Source of the DNA: Rhizobiales bacterium IMCC20636
Lineage (GTDB): Bacteria; Pseudomonadota; Alphaproteobacteria; Rhizobiales; GCA-2746425
DNA: 64,000 bases
Reading direction: 5' to 3'
NCBI GenBank assembly: GCA_016865015.1
Contig: CP018226.1
Span: 1,023,001 to 1,087,000, forward strand
Positions 1 through 8,625 of this stretch are shown here, piece by piece. Within the stretch, counting starts at the first letter, position 1. Each line of letters opens with the position of its first letter. The translations under genes and the position numbers were made by a program. Under the pieces are notes generated by a model. That model had not been told where the DNA came from. It saw only the letters and a program-made list of their open reading frames with translations, and did not search any database.

Positions 1-294
1 GCCTTCACACAAGACGACCACGTCGCGTCCGGCACTCAGATGGCGCGCAATATTGTTTGCCGCACCTTCATAAACCTCGTGGGGGAAGCGATCGGGGAGC
101 ATGGGAACCTCGATGGGAAGTTCTTCCGTGCCCTGCTTGATATGTGCTGCTGCGATGCTTCGGGCAAAACTCTCACCGCTTTCCGGCGCGGGATAGGCGA
201 TGACGGGAGCATTGGCGATCAGCCGCGCAGATTTCAAAGTCATCAGTTCCGGATCGCCCGGACCAACACCCACACCATAAAGAGTTCCGCTCAT
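1..294 (-). CDS. cobI: Precorrin-2 C20-methyltransferase, N-terminal part (cut by window edge)
   Basis: SAM-dependent methylation of precorrin-2 at C20 in the corrin-ring pathway. Reading the minus strand from an ATG at 294 gives an open frame to the window edge (98 codons). It begins MSGTLYGVGVGPGDPELMTL, the glycine-rich N-terminal motif of the tetrapyrrole methylase fold, followed by the 'ARLIANAPVIAYPAP' strand typical of CobI/CbiL. The start overlaps the stop of cobL as ATGA, which implies translational coupling. The C-terminal two thirds lie outside the window. Confusion with CobJ or CobM is possible but the N-terminus favours CobI. Confidence 0.88.
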   Translation of the reverse strand, partial: MSGTLYGVGVGPGDPELMTLKSARLIANAPVIAYPAPESGESFARSIAAAHIKQGTEELPIEVPMLPDRFPHEVYEGAANNIARHLSAGRDVVVLCEG

Positions 295-1553
295 GCTTGC
301 TGTTCCTTCTGCCAGAACCACTGCGTGATGGTCATGGCTGGTTTGAACCCATGAACGGCACCCAGAGGTTCCGCGCGGGCTATGCTGATGCGGGACAATT
401 CACCGCCATGTTTTCTATAGGCTGACAATAGATCAACCTCGGATTCGATGGTGACCGCATTGCAGACAAAACGGCCGCCCGGTTTGAGAAAGCGTAGCGC
501 TGCTTCTATGCAGTCTTTGGAGATACCGCCACCCATGAAAATGGCATCAGGTCGGTCACAGTCCAGATCATCATCGCGCAATGGCAGTTCGGCATGGGGG
601 GCGATGTGGAGATTGGGCAGACCGAACTGTCTGGCGTTTTCGCGCTGATGGGATTTCGCATCCGCATCGATGTCAAATGTATAGGCCGCACCACCTGAGG
701 CAAGACGCAGGAATTCAACAGCAACAGACGCTGATCCGGCGCCCACATCCCACATGATATCTCCTGGCTGTGGAGCCAGTTTCGCCAGTGCCAGGCTGCG
801 CAGTTCGCGTTTGGTCATTTTTCTGAATTTGGAAAACAGATGATCCGGGTTTCCGGGTGCGCGGGACAGGATGCGAGCATGCGGATCGGCAATGCACTGA
901 ACGGCTACCGTGTTCAGATCATGGTCCGGATTGGCTTCAAACGCGGCATCGAAAAGGCTTTCGCCATCTTTTGCGATGCCATCAAATCGTTGTTCCTTGC
1001 TGCCATCCAGATGGGTCAGAACGCTGATTTTCGAATTGCCATATCCAAGGTCATTGAGATGGGCGCAAATGATTGCAGGTGTCGTTGCGTTTTCTGACAG
1101 GACAACCAGTCTGGCGTTGGGCGCTATCACGTCGCGGATGGTGCTGTCATCGCGGCCATGGAGTGTCTGGAGGATGGTCTTGTGCTGCGGCCAGCCCATC
1201 CGGGCGCAGGTCAGCGCAAAGGCTGACACATTTGGAAAAATCGCCATGTCTTCGATGGGAAATTTTGTCAGCAGCCAGGTGCCAACGCCATAGCAAAGCG
1301 GATCGCCTGTGGCGATGACAGCAATTTTTTGGAGTCGGCAGGCTTCCAGATCCGGCAATGTGGCGGAGAGAGGACTGCGCCATTCAATGCGCTGGCGGCC
1401 ATCATCTGGGATCAGAGCGAAGAGGCGTGGTGAGGACACGAGAATATCAGCTGCATCCAATGCCGCGCGTGCCTTGACGGACAGGCTGCCCAACCCATCA
1501 GCGCCCATGCCGATGACGGACAGAAATGGTTGATGTCGTGCGGGGTCAGCCAT
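291..1553 (-). CDS. cobL: Precorrin-6Y C5,15-methyltransferase (decarboxylating)
   Basis: Two-domain corrin enzyme of about 420 residues that methylates precorrin-6 at C5 and C15 and decarboxylates the C12 side chain. The N-terminal half (from FLSVIGMGADGLGSL) is a CbiE-type tetrapyrrole methylase. The C-terminal half carries a class I methyltransferase motif (IMWDVGAGSASVAVE) as in CbiT. I place the start at the ATG at 1553 (MADPARHQ), which overlaps the end of cobH by 8 bases; an upstream in-frame ATG at 1610 would add 19 residues with no family match. The gene is coupled to cobI downstream. Confidence 0.93.
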   Translation of the reverse strand: MADPARHQPFLSVIGMGADGLGSLSVKARAALDAADILVSSPRLFALIPDDGRQRIEWRSPLSATLPDLEACRLQKIAVIATGDPLCYGVGTWLLTKFPIEDMAIFPNVSAFALTCARMGWPQHKTILQTLHGRDDSTIRDVIAPNARLVVLSENATTPAIICAHLNDLGYGNSKISVLTHLDGSKEQRFDGIAKDGESLFDAAFEANPDHDLNTVAVQCIADPHARILSRAPGNPDHLFSKFRKMTKRELRSLALAKLAPQPGDIMWDVGAGSASVAVEFLRLASGGAAYTFDIDADAKSHQRENARQFGLPNLHIAPHAELPLRDDDLDCDRPDAIFMGGGISKDCIEAALRFLKPGGRFVCNAVTIESEVDLLSAYRKHGGELSRISIARAEPLGAVHGFKPAMTITQWFWQKEQQA

Positions 1554-2187
1554 GGGTCGCCTCTCCCAAAGCCAGTGCGTTGACGGTTGCTGCTGCATAG
1601 GCCGAGCCACCGCGCCTGCCGGTCAGTGCAATAAAGGGCAGGTTGAGCGTGTTTTCGGCCAGTGCCTGTTTGGACTCTGCCGCACCGACGAAACCAACCG
1701 GAAAGCCAAGCACCAATGCGGGCGCAGGCGCGCCTGCGGCGACCAGTTCCAGCACCCGGAACAAGGCGGTGGGGGCATTGCCGATGGCAATGATTGCACC
1801 CTCAAACTGGTCCGCCAGGACGTCCATTGCGGCGGCAGACCGTGTGGTCAGGTCCCTGGCTGCAATGATGTTGGTGCGCGTATCGTCCAGGGCGCAAAGT
1901 GTCTTGTTGGCTTTTGGCAGAAGTCGTTTCGTGATGCCGGCTTCCACCATCGTGACATCGCAGATAATCGGCGCATTGTTGGCGAGCGCTTGTGCTCCGA
2001 TTTCGGCTGCAGAGTTGGAAAACACCAGATCATCCAGAACATCCACCATGCCGCCGGTATGAACCAGACGCCGCGCAACACCATGCATTGCGGCAGGCAG
2101 GGCGGAAAAATCGACCTCATCAGCGATGATCGCGAATGAGCGCCGATAGATTTCTGCCGGATCCTTGATGTAGTCAAACTGGCTCAT
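1546..2187 (-). CDS. cobH: Precorrin-8X methylmutase
   Basis: Moves the C11 methyl group to C12 to form hydrogenobyrinic acid (or its cobalt analogue). The 213 residues match the usual CobH/CbiC length. The N-terminus has the family signature 'YIKDPAEIYRRSFAIIADE' and the catalytic-histidine region MHGVARRLVHTGG. The gene is third in a tight minus-strand cob operon: 6 bases after cbiX and overlapping cobL. Confidence 0.95.
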   Translation of the reverse strand: MSQFDYIKDPAEIYRRSFAIIADEVDFSALPAAMHGVARRLVHTGGMVDVLDDLVFSNSAAEIGAQALANNAPIICDVTMVEAGITKRLLPKANKTLCALDDTRTNIIAARDLTTRSAAAMDVLADQFEGAIIAIGNAPTALFRVLELVAAGAPAPALVLGFPVGFVGAAESKQALAENTLNLPFIALTGRRGGSAYAAATVNALALGEATHG

Positions 2188-2193
2188 TGCGGT

Positions 2194-3327
2194 TCAATCA
2201 TCCAGCAATGTCTTGGGGCCCATGGGGTGATCTGCATGGGGATAGGGGTGGTGGCTGTGCCCGCCTTCATGTGTATGCCCGTCGCCATGAGAGTGGTCGT
2301 GATCATGTGTGTGTTCATGGTCATGATGGTGGTGATGGCCCATATTGGCGCGGATTTCCTTTTCGCAGGCACCCGTGCAGTCGCCCTTGGCGTCACACAG
2401 ATTGCACGGCTCATTCTTGCCTTCCACATGATGATGGTGGCTTTCCTGTGCCAGACCGACCTGATCTTCAAAGCCGAGCACCTGCGTGCGGTATTTGCAC
2501 ATCTGGCAGTTCATCAGATTTTCGCCGGCAATGATTTCGCGAACACGCTCGGCAAAGGTTTCGATTACCAGCGGGTGGTCGTTGAGAAATCCGGCCTTGA
2601 GAAACTCTGTTGCAGGCTGTTCCGCAGCAACCGTATCCACCCCATCATAAATCCTGCGCACCAGAACGCCGGTGAACAGGAAATATGGAAAGACGATCAC
2701 CCGTTTGAACCCCATTTTGGAAATGTTCTGCAAGGCAGGTTCCACAAGTGGAAAGGTCACACCGGAATAGGCAACTTCACCCCAGCCAAAGCCAAACCCT
2801 TCCCAAAGCAGGCGCATGATCTTGGCGATGTTGGAATTTGCATCCGGGTCAGAGGAGCCGCGCCCGACCACAAGCAGCAGAGTTTCATGGTTCTCGACGG
2901 TTTTCGGCGCGTTATCAATGCACTCCTGAATACGTGCACTGGCGGCTTTGAGCATTTTGGGATCAATGCCCAATTCTCTGCCATATTCGATGCTGACGCC
3001 GGGGTTTTTTGCCTGATAGGTGTTCAGGACGGATGGGATATCATTCTTGGCATGACCCGCGGCAAACAGCATTCCGGGTACGGCCAGGATGCGGTTACAC
3101 CCCTGGGCGCGCAACTTGTCGAGCCCGTCGCCGATGATCGGATTGGCGAATTCAAGATATCCATATTCAACAGGCCAGTCCGGAAAATGGGGACGCAACC
3201 GTTCTGCCAGCACAGAAAACTGGCCGACTGCATTGCGGTTGCGGCTGCCATGTCCGCACACCATTACCCCGAATTTGTCCTGGGTTTCGGTGGTTTTCGG
3301 GCCTTTGGGGCTTGTTTCGCTCATCAT
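2194..3327 (-). CDS. cbiX: Sirohydrochlorin cobaltochelatase, long form with Cys clusters and His-rich tail
   Basis: Predicted to insert cobalt into a tetrapyrrole. About 377 residues hold two CbiX half-domains: the first starts FGVMVCGHGSRNRNAV, the second HETLLLVVGRGSSDPD. After these comes MNCQMCKYR (Cys about 274 and 277) and a second cluster CNLCDAKGDCTGAC (about 308-321), then a tail of more than 20 His/Asp-rich residues from about 331. The Met-x-Cys-x-x-Cys motif and His tail resemble the B. megaterium long CbiX, where they bind an Fe-S cluster and metal. Start chosen at ATG 3327 because AAGGCAG sits just upstream; an ATG at 3324 is equally possible. First gene of the cbiX-cobH-cobL-cobI run. 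Confidence 0.9.
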   Translation of the reverse strand: MMSETSPKGPKTTETQDKFGVMVCGHGSRNRNAVGQFSVLAERLRPHFPDWPVEYGYLEFANPIIGDGLDKLRAQGCNRILAVPGMLFAAGHAKNDIPSVLNTYQAKNPGVSIEYGRELGIDPKMLKAASARIQECIDNAPKTVENHETLLLVVGRGSSDPDANSNIAKIMRLLWEGFGFGWGEVAYSGVTFPLVEPALQNISKMGFKRVIVFPYFLFTGVLVRRIYDGVDTVAAEQPATEFLKAGFLNDHPLVIETFAERVREIIAGENLMNCQMCKYRTQVLGFEDQVGLAQESHHHHVEGKNEPCNLCDAKGDCTGACEKEIRANMGHHHHHDHEHTHDHDHSHGDGHTHEGGHSHHPYPHADHPMGPKTLLDD

Positions 3328-3542
3328 ACTGCCTTGTACATTGTCATGGCAGGAGCGTGAGACCATGCGGGATGGTCGTCACCTGATTGAAATGGTCGGT
3401 TTTGGTTCCGCAATTGGGTCAACCGCACCGACGATCACTTTCAGTCCCTGCCGGAACGCATTTCATGAAGGGGTTGAGTACCTGTAGCGGGTATCCACGT
3501 CAATCGGCATGTGTGCCGGAATGGAAGCTGCGATCGCGATCT

Positions 3543-4151
3543 TCAGCGCCACGTATGATGTGTATGACCTTCAATCAGAGATGGATTGCCAATCCACTGA
3601 GGGTCATCGTTGCAGGAAAAGTCACGGGCATTGGCGTCGGAGAATTGACGGGCAAGTGCCAGAGCATCTTCGTTTTCCAGGCGGTCGACGAAGCCCATGT
3701 GACAAATTTCATTGCCGTCAATTTTGGTGATGACCCAGGCCCCATCATCCAGCTCTCCAGCCTCGTCATAGAAGCGCCAGATCTGCAGTGCGGCCATGGG
3801 TCGATTGCCGTCAAAGCGCCATTCGATTTGCAAATCGGGATGGTGTGCCCGGTTGAAGCCCTGATTCAGGACAAGGCCCGTGGGGCGTTCCTTGTGAAAC
3901 GAGACGGTCCAGCGCGCGTCTCCAATCGAGAACCAGACATCGACATCGAAGACACCGGGACAGCGATAATCCACATTGGCATCGGTTTCCTCAACGATTG
4001 TGCAATCATCATCTGGTGCATAGCTGGAAATGATTGCGTCATTCGCAGACAGGGAGTCTGGGCGCATACAGATCAGGGCCAACACCGCCAGTGCAGTTGC
4101 GCTTAGAAACGGATCTTTGCGGTCGCTTGCAAGGCCAGCGGTGTCAGACAC
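3543..4151 (-). CDS. Exported or membrane-anchored protein of unknown function
   Basis: About 202 residues, not recognised. With a GTG start at 4151 the N-terminus has a hydrophobic stretch (ATALAVLALICM, about residues 17-28) that could be a signal peptide. The rest is acidic and rich in Trp and Asp, with four cysteines (near DDDC, YRCP, EICH and FSCN) that could form disulfides if exported. The frame stays open to an ATG at 4214, but that start lies inside yggT. It could be a lone exported protein; no pathway is implied by its neighbours. Confidence 0.6.
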   Translation of the reverse strand: MSDTAGLASDRKDPFLSATALAVLALICMRPDSLSANDAIISSYAPDDDCTIVEETDANVDYRCPGVFDVDVWFSIGDARWTVSFHKERPTGLVLNQGFNRAHHPDLQIEWRFDGNRPMAALQIWRFYDEAGELDDGAWVITKIDGNEICHMGFVDRLENEDALALARQFSDANARDFSCNDDPQWIGNPSLIEGHTHHTWR

Positions 4152-4155
4152 GTTT

Positions 4156-4446
4156 TTAAAAAACGTTCGGATAAATATAATATCGAATGATGTTCTGCAG
4201 CAGGAATATGCCAAGAATTACAAGAATTGGAGAAATATCAATCGATCCGAAGGATGGCACGATGCGGCGCACACGCGACAAGACAGGGTCTGTCAATTGA
4301 TGGAGCGTGTTTCCGATGGTGGCCACCAGCTGATTGCTGCCATTGATCACGTTGAACGCGTAGAGCCATGAAAACACGGCGGATATGATCAGAACCCATA
4401 CATAGAGTTGCAGCACCACAAGGATTACATCAAGAATAGCCCGCAT
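4156..4446 (-). CDS. YggT-family integral membrane protein
   Basis: A 96-residue protein with two hydrophobic segments (residues 5-30 and 75-90) and the family hallmark between them: AFNVINGSNQLVATIGNTLHQ followed by the 'TDPVLSRVRRIVPSFGSIDISP' region. YggT proteins sit in the inner membrane; their role is only loosely linked to cation homeostasis and division. It is a single gene preceded by a minus-strand terminator (4517-4558). Confidence 0.9.
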   Translation of the reverse strand: MRAILDVILVVLQLYVWVLIISAVFSWLYAFNVINGSNQLVATIGNTLHQLTDPVLSRVRRIVPSFGSIDISPILVILGIFLLQNIIRYYIYPNVF

Positions 4447-4762
4447 TGCTCTGCCCGTTTACTGGTTTCGTTAGAAGGGATGTAGCGATGGAACCGCCTG
4501 CTCGCAAGCGCAAATGCAAAAAGAAACACGCCCGCAACGCGAACACTGTGCGGGCGTGATCATGATTTGGTTGGAACGCAATACTTGATGCCAACCTGTC
4601 TTTCACTTTGCAAGCACCTTGCCAGTTTGAAAAATAGCAAGATGTAGTTGGGCTCACAGCTAGTCGATCAAGATGTTGATGTTTTTACGATTAATTAATT
4701 GCTAATGCGTGCATTCTGCATGGCAATTGGCAACGAACCCGCAATTTGCAAGACTTTCCGGA
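4447..4762. other. 316-base gap holding a terminator, no gene
   Basis: Between yggT and the glutamine amidotransferase gene. Apart from the hairpin terminator at 4517-4558 and AT-rich DNA around 4680-4700 (probably the yggT promoter region is nearer 4450-4500), I see no gene, tRNA or repeat. Short frames here lack start signals and family likeness. Confidence 0.6.
4517..4558 (-). terminator. Rho-independent terminator downstream of the GATase/TerB operon
   Basis: A perfect 10-bp stem (CACGCCCGCA at 4527-4536 with TGCGGGCGTG at 4549-4558) and 12-base loop. Read on the minus strand it is followed by TTTCTTTTTGC, the expected U-tract, so it ends transcripts coming from the amidotransferase gene at 4763-5551. 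Confidence 0.8.
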
Positions 4763-5551
4763 TCAGGCGGATTTGTACTGATCAGACCCGACGGCATCCC
4801 GTCTATCGCTTTCCAGCCAGACTGTCAGGAACCGACCCAGCCAATCACGGACAGGTGCATCATGCATTATCCGGCCTTCAATATGGTCGTGTCTCTTGCG
4901 GGCGCTTGGCAAATCAAGCTTGGCTCTTCCGCGCACCAGCCAGCGGCGCATCATGGCTTCGGTGAGTTCCGTATGAAACTGAACACCAAAGGCAGATTGG
5001 CCAACCTGAAACGCCTGTTCCTGAAACAGATCAGCGCTGGCCAGCAAAGTTCCGCCGCTGGGCAAATCAAAGCCTTCGCTATGCCACTGATAAATCATCT
5101 GTGGCCAGTCCGGCAGCAGATTATTGCCGGCTTGCGTGGGATAGAGCGGATAATAACCGATTTCGACATGGCTTTCAGGATGTGTTGTGACGCTGCCGCC
5201 CAATGCACGCACCAGCATTTGTGCGCCAAGGCAGATGCCAAGAAAAGGCACCTCCTGTTTCAGACAGTGGGCGCACCAGTCAATTTCCTGGCGCACATAG
5301 GCGTCGACATCATTGGCACTCATCGGGCCACCAAACACGACAGCACCTGCGTAAGGCGTCAGATCTGCGGGCAGGGGATCGCCAAGAGGTGGTTTGCGAA
5401 TGTCCAGCGTGTAACCGTTTTTTACAAGCCATTGTCCGACGCGGCCCGGGCTGGAATTGGCCTGATGCAGCACCACTGCAATCGTACCGCCTGAATTCCG
5501 GCCTGTGAGGCCGGATGCCTCATCAGAAATCCGATGCGGCGTTCCATTCAT
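4763..5551 (-). CDS. Class I glutamine amidotransferase-like protein
   Basis: A 262-residue stand-alone class I GATase of the GuaA-like family. The nucleophile elbow is LGICLGAQM (Cys about 107), and FGVQFHTE supplies the His and Glu of the triad. The core region VVFGGPMSANDVD is typical of proteins annotated 'GMP synthase-like', which probably release ammonia from a glutamine-type substrate; the real substrate is unknown. It begins 4 bases inside the end of the TerB-like gene, so the two are coupled, and it ends at a strong terminator. Confidence 0.87.
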   Translation of the reverse strand: MNGTPHRISDEASGLTGRNSGGTIAVVLHQANSSPGRVGQWLVKNGYTLDIRKPPLGDPLPADLTPYAGAVVFGGPMSANDVDAYVRQEIDWCAHCLKQEVPFLGICLGAQMLVRALGGSVTTHPESHVEIGYYPLYPTQAGNNLLPDWPQMIYQWHSEGFDLPSGGTLLASADLFQEQAFQVGQSAFGVQFHTELTEAMMRRWLVRGRAKLDLPSARKRHDHIEGRIMHDAPVRDWLGRFLTVWLESDRRDAVGSDQYKSA

Positions 5552-6000
5552 TCGGCGATATTCCTGGCGCGCTGTTTCAGGATGATGCGATCCCGTGACG
5601 AAATGCCCAACAATTCAGCAATCCGCCAGACGAGATTGTCCTCAAATTCGTGAACCACGCCGTCGGCGTAGACCATATCCCAGATCATCGCCAGAATATC
5701 GAGACGCTCTTCTTCACTGAGCTTGCGCTTCAGCACGCTGGTAAAGCGGTAAAGGTCAACGGCTTCCTTGTCGGCTGCGCTGGCGTCTTCGATCAATTCA
5801 ACAGCTTCGTCTTCCGTGAGGCCGTATTTGCTCTGAATGACAGATTGCAGCTGACTTTTTTCCGCATCCGTAACAACACCATCAATCGATATGGTGTGCA
5901 CCAGCAGGGCAGCAGCAGCCAAACGTGGGTCTGCCTCCGAAAACTGAGGTTCTTGCTCTCCAGTGATGGAGCCGATAAAGGTTTTAAGTGTTTCAAACAT
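5548..6000 (-). CDS. TerB-like / tellurite-resistance-family small protein
   Basis: 150 residues, all-helical, with two related acidic motifs: 'VHTISIDGVVTDAEKSQL' (about 34-51) and 'MVYADGVVHEFEDNLVWRIAELLGI' (about 108-132). These are the metal-binding helix pairs of the TerB/DjlA-N fold (COG4103 type). The role is unknown; family members are linked to stress. First gene of a two-gene minus-strand operon, divergent from the ATP-grasp/Anbu operon across a 166-base gap. Confidence 0.8.
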   Translation of the reverse strand: MFETLKTFIGSITGEQEPQFSEADPRLAAAALLVHTISIDGVVTDAEKSQLQSVIQSKYGLTEDEAVELIEDASAADKEAVDLYRFTSVLKRKLSEEERLDILAMIWDMVYADGVVHEFEDNLVWRIAELLGISSRDRIILKQRARNIAE

Positions 6001-6112
6001 TGAAATTACATACGGCGCAATGGAAGTGGCATCAAGGACTTAAGGCGCAAAAACTGTGGTTGCTCACAAAAACGTAATACAAGAACTGTCTTTGGCTGTT
6101 CGTCGAAGTTGA

Positions 6113-6121
6113 TGCAGCGCA
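6113..6121 (-). promoter_or_regulatory. TGCRYTGCA-type site before the Anbu operon
   Basis: The plus strand reads TGCAGCGCA, i.e. TGCGCTGCA on the minus strand, the same 9-bp core seen before pyc and ppdK. It lies 46-54 bases before the ATP-grasp start and is the centre of a short dyad GATGC-AGC-GCATC. Function is inferred only. Confidence 0.3.
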
Positions 6122-6166
6122 TCATAGTTTCTTGCATTACTGGAAAGCTCCTCTAAGCTTACTCAC

Positions 6167-7636
6167 ATGAGCAAAAACAAAACCGCCTTTGATGAGATGT
6201 ACGGACACCGCCCTATGGGAGTCGGTGCGTCCACAATAACAGATCCGGGTGAAGCCGCCTGTCGCGCGCCATATGAAACCGTGAATGAATGGTTTGGCGA
6301 TGAGGATTTGAACCGTCTCAATGCCAAGGCTGTTGAGGCGGAAACGATTTTCCGTCGTACCGGCATTACATTTAATGTCTACGGTGAAAAGGCTGCCGCA
6401 GAACGTCTCATCCCGTTTGATATCATTCCGCGCATCATTGCTGCCCAGGAATGGAACCGGCTGGCCCGTGGTATCGAGCAGCGGGTCCGCGCCATCAATG
6501 CATTCCTGCATGACATCTATCATCGTCAGGAAATCCTGAAAGCCGGACGTGTTCCACAACATCTGATCGCCCAAAATGTGGCGTTCGAGCCAAGTATGAT
6601 CGGCATGTCGCCTCCCGGAAATGTGTATACGCACATTGTCGGCACCGATATTGTGCGGACCGGCCCGAATGATTTCTATGTTCTGGAAGACAATGCGCGC
6701 ACACCGTCTGGCGTTTCCTATATGCTGGAAAACCGCGAAACGATGATGCAGATGTTTCCGGAACTGTTTTCCCGCAACAAGGTGCGCTCGGTCAGCGACT
6801 ATCCAAGGCTTCTGCGTCGCAGCCTGGCCAGCGTGGCCCCTCCGGGCTGCGATGGAAAGCCGACTGTTGGTGTGCTGACACCCGGTATTTTCAATTCTGC
6901 CTTTTTTGAGCATTCATTTCTGGCGGATCAGATGGGTGTTGAATTGGTGGAAGGGCATGATCTGCGCGTGATGGACGGCAAGGTCAAAATGCGCACCACA
7001 AAAGGATACAAGACGCTGGATGTCATCTATCGCCGGATTGATGATGATTATCTGGACCCACTGACCTTCCAGCCCAAATCCATGCTGGGCGTTCCCGGCA
7101 TCATGGATGTCTATCGCGCTGGCAATATCACCATTGCAAATGCGCCTGGAACCGGCATCGCCGATGACAAGGCGATTTATTCTTATATGCCTGAAATCGT
7201 AGAGTTTTATACTGGGGAAAGTGCCATTTTGAAGAATGTGCCGACCTGGCGCTGTTCGGAAGCGGATTCGCTGCAATATGTGTTGGAGCATCTTTCAGAA
7301 CTGGTGGTGAAAGAGGTGCATGGCTCAGGTGGTTACGGGATGCTGGTGGGACCTGCCGCCAGCAAGAAAGAGTTGACCGCCTTTGAAGCCAAGCTGCGTG
7401 CCAAACCATCGAATTACATTGCGCAGCCAACTCTTGCGCTGTCTACGGTTCCAATTCTGACCAAGAAAGGCCTCGCGCCGCGTCATGTGGATTTGCGGCC
7501 CTTTGTGCTGGTGTCCAAGGACAAGATCGACATCATCCCGGGCGGTCTGACCCGTGTTGCGCTGAAAAAGGGATCACTGGTTGTGAATTCAAGTCAGGGA
7601 GGCGGCACCAAGGATACCTGGGTGCTGGAGGAATAG
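6167..7636 (+). CDS. Circularly permuted ATP-grasp type 2 protein
   Basis: 489 residues, the typical length of circularly permuted ATP-grasp proteins (old DUF404/DUF407). The N-terminus MSKNKTAFDEMYG, the central FYVLEDNARTPSGVSYMLENR and the C-terminal VVKEVHGSGGYGMLVGP with the FVLVSKDKIDIIPGGLTRVA segment are family signatures for nucleotide and metal binding. The family is predicted to be a peptide or amide ligase. It leads a four-gene operon (ATP-grasp, alpha-E, transglutaminase-like, Anbu) that recurs in proteobacteria; the alpha-E gene begins 4 bases after the stop. Confidence 0.93.
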   Translation: MSKNKTAFDEMYGHRPMGVGASTITDPGEAACRAPYETVNEWFGDEDLNRLNAKAVEAETIFRRTGITFNVYGEKAAAERLIPFDIIPRIIAAQEWNRLARGIEQRVRAINAFLHDIYHRQEILKAGRVPQHLIAQNVAFEPSMIGMSPPGNVYTHIVGTDIVRTGPNDFYVLEDNARTPSGVSYMLENRETMMQMFPELFSRNKVRSVSDYPRLLRRSLASVAPPGCDGKPTVGVLTPGIFNSAFFEHSFLADQMGVELVEGHDLRVMDGKVKMRTTKGYKTLDVIYRRIDDDYLDPLTFQPKSMLGVPGIMDVYRAGNITIANAPGTGIADDKAIYSYMPEIVEFYTGESAILKNVPTWRCSEADSLQYVLEHLSELVVKEVHGSGGYGMLVGPAASKKELTAFEAKLRAKPSNYIAQPTLALSTVPILTKKGLAPRHVDLRPFVLVSKDKIDIIPGGLTRVALKKGSLVVNSSQGGGTKDTWVLEE

Positions 7637-7640
7637 GGTT

Positions 7641-8582
7641 ATGCTGGGCAAAACCGCCAACGGCCTTTTCTGGCTATTTCGCAACATCGAGCGCTCGGAA
7701 AATACGGCAAGGATGCTGGATACCGGTCTGCGCATCGCGCTGACGCGCTCGTCCGGAGATGAAGAAGAATGGGTGTCAGTGCTGGCCACTGCCGGAGCTC
7801 TCAGGAGTTTCAAGGAGTCCCATTCTGCGGTCACCGGTGCAGCTGTCATTGATTTTCTGCTGCGTGACAAAACCAATTCTGCCAGTGTGATTTCCGTGAT
7901 GCAAAGTGCGCGCAACAATGCACGAACGGTGCGCACGGCCTTGACTCGCGAAGTCTGGGAAACCGTCAACGAAGCCTGGATGGAACTCGAAGCGGCCCTG
8001 AAACCTGCAATCAAACAGCGCGAATTGCCCGCACTTCTGGAATCCATCCGTCAGCAGAGTGCGCGCATCCGCGGTGCTCTGCATGGAACCATGCTGCGTA
8101 ATGACATGTATAATTTCTGTCGCTTGGGTACATTCATTGAGCGCGCCGATGCAACAGCCCGTATTCTGGACGTGAAATATTACGTGCTGCTGCCATCTGT
8201 ATCCTATGTCGGGTCGTCACTGGATAATGTGCAATGGGAGTCGATATTGCGATCGGTCTCTGCACATCGCTCCTATCGTTGGGCTTATGACGATGATTAT
8301 CAGGCTTCAACCATCGCAGATTTCCTGATCCTGAATTCCCGTATGCCCCGTTCACTGGCGTTTTGCTACAACAAGATCACTTCAAATCTTGGCTATCTTG
8401 AAGGTGACTACGGTGCTCGCCACCCTTGTCATGAACATGCAGAAGCCATTCTGGCGCGTTTGAAAGGCAAGGATGTCGAGGAGATTTTCGATCAGGGTCT
8501 TCACCAGTTTATCCAGGACTTCGTTCGCGACAATAATCGCCTCGGACTGCTTATCGATGAGGCTTATCGTTTCAACAGTTGA
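7641..8582 (+). CDS. Alpha-E domain protein
   Basis: 313-residue all-helical protein of the alpha-E family (DUF403). Begins MLGKTANGLFWLFRNIERSENTA with the characteristic NG-FW-ER-EN pattern, repeated later as 'RLGTFIERADATARILDVKYY' and followed by PRSLAFCYNKI. Family members always accompany the permuted ATP-grasp protein and are thought to be its partner; no reaction is established. Start at 7641 follows the upstream stop with GGGTT as weak ribosome site. Confidence 0.92.
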   Translation: MLGKTANGLFWLFRNIERSENTARMLDTGLRIALTRSSGDEEEWVSVLATAGALRSFKESHSAVTGAAVIDFLLRDKTNSASVISVMQSARNNARTVRTALTREVWETVNEAWMELEAALKPAIKQRELPALLESIRQQSARIRGALHGTMLRNDMYNFCRLGTFIERADATARILDVKYYVLLPSVSYVGSSLDNVQWESILRSVSAHRSYRWAYDDDYQASTIADFLILNSRMPRSLAFCYNKITSNLGYLEGDYGARHPCHEHAEAILARLKGKDVEEIFDQGLHQFIQDFVRDNNRLGLLIDEAYRFNS

Positions 8583-8625
8583 TGTCCGGCTTCGGGCACT
8601 GATGCCAACCAACAGTTAGAAAATC

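Noticed and set aside
2227..3360. 377-codon plus-strand open frame opposite cbiX
   Set aside because: It is the antisense shadow of the His-rich cbiX gene, has no family motifs, and the reverse strand holds clear CbiX motifs.
3367..3542. Cobalamin riboswitch upstream of cbiX
   Set aside because: I searched the gap on the minus strand for the B12-box type words and the usual pairing and found none; the sequence looks like degraded coding DNA at best.
4560..4720. tRNA or small RNA in the gap before the amidotransferase terminator
   Set aside because: No cloverleaf arms or T-loop word could be found.
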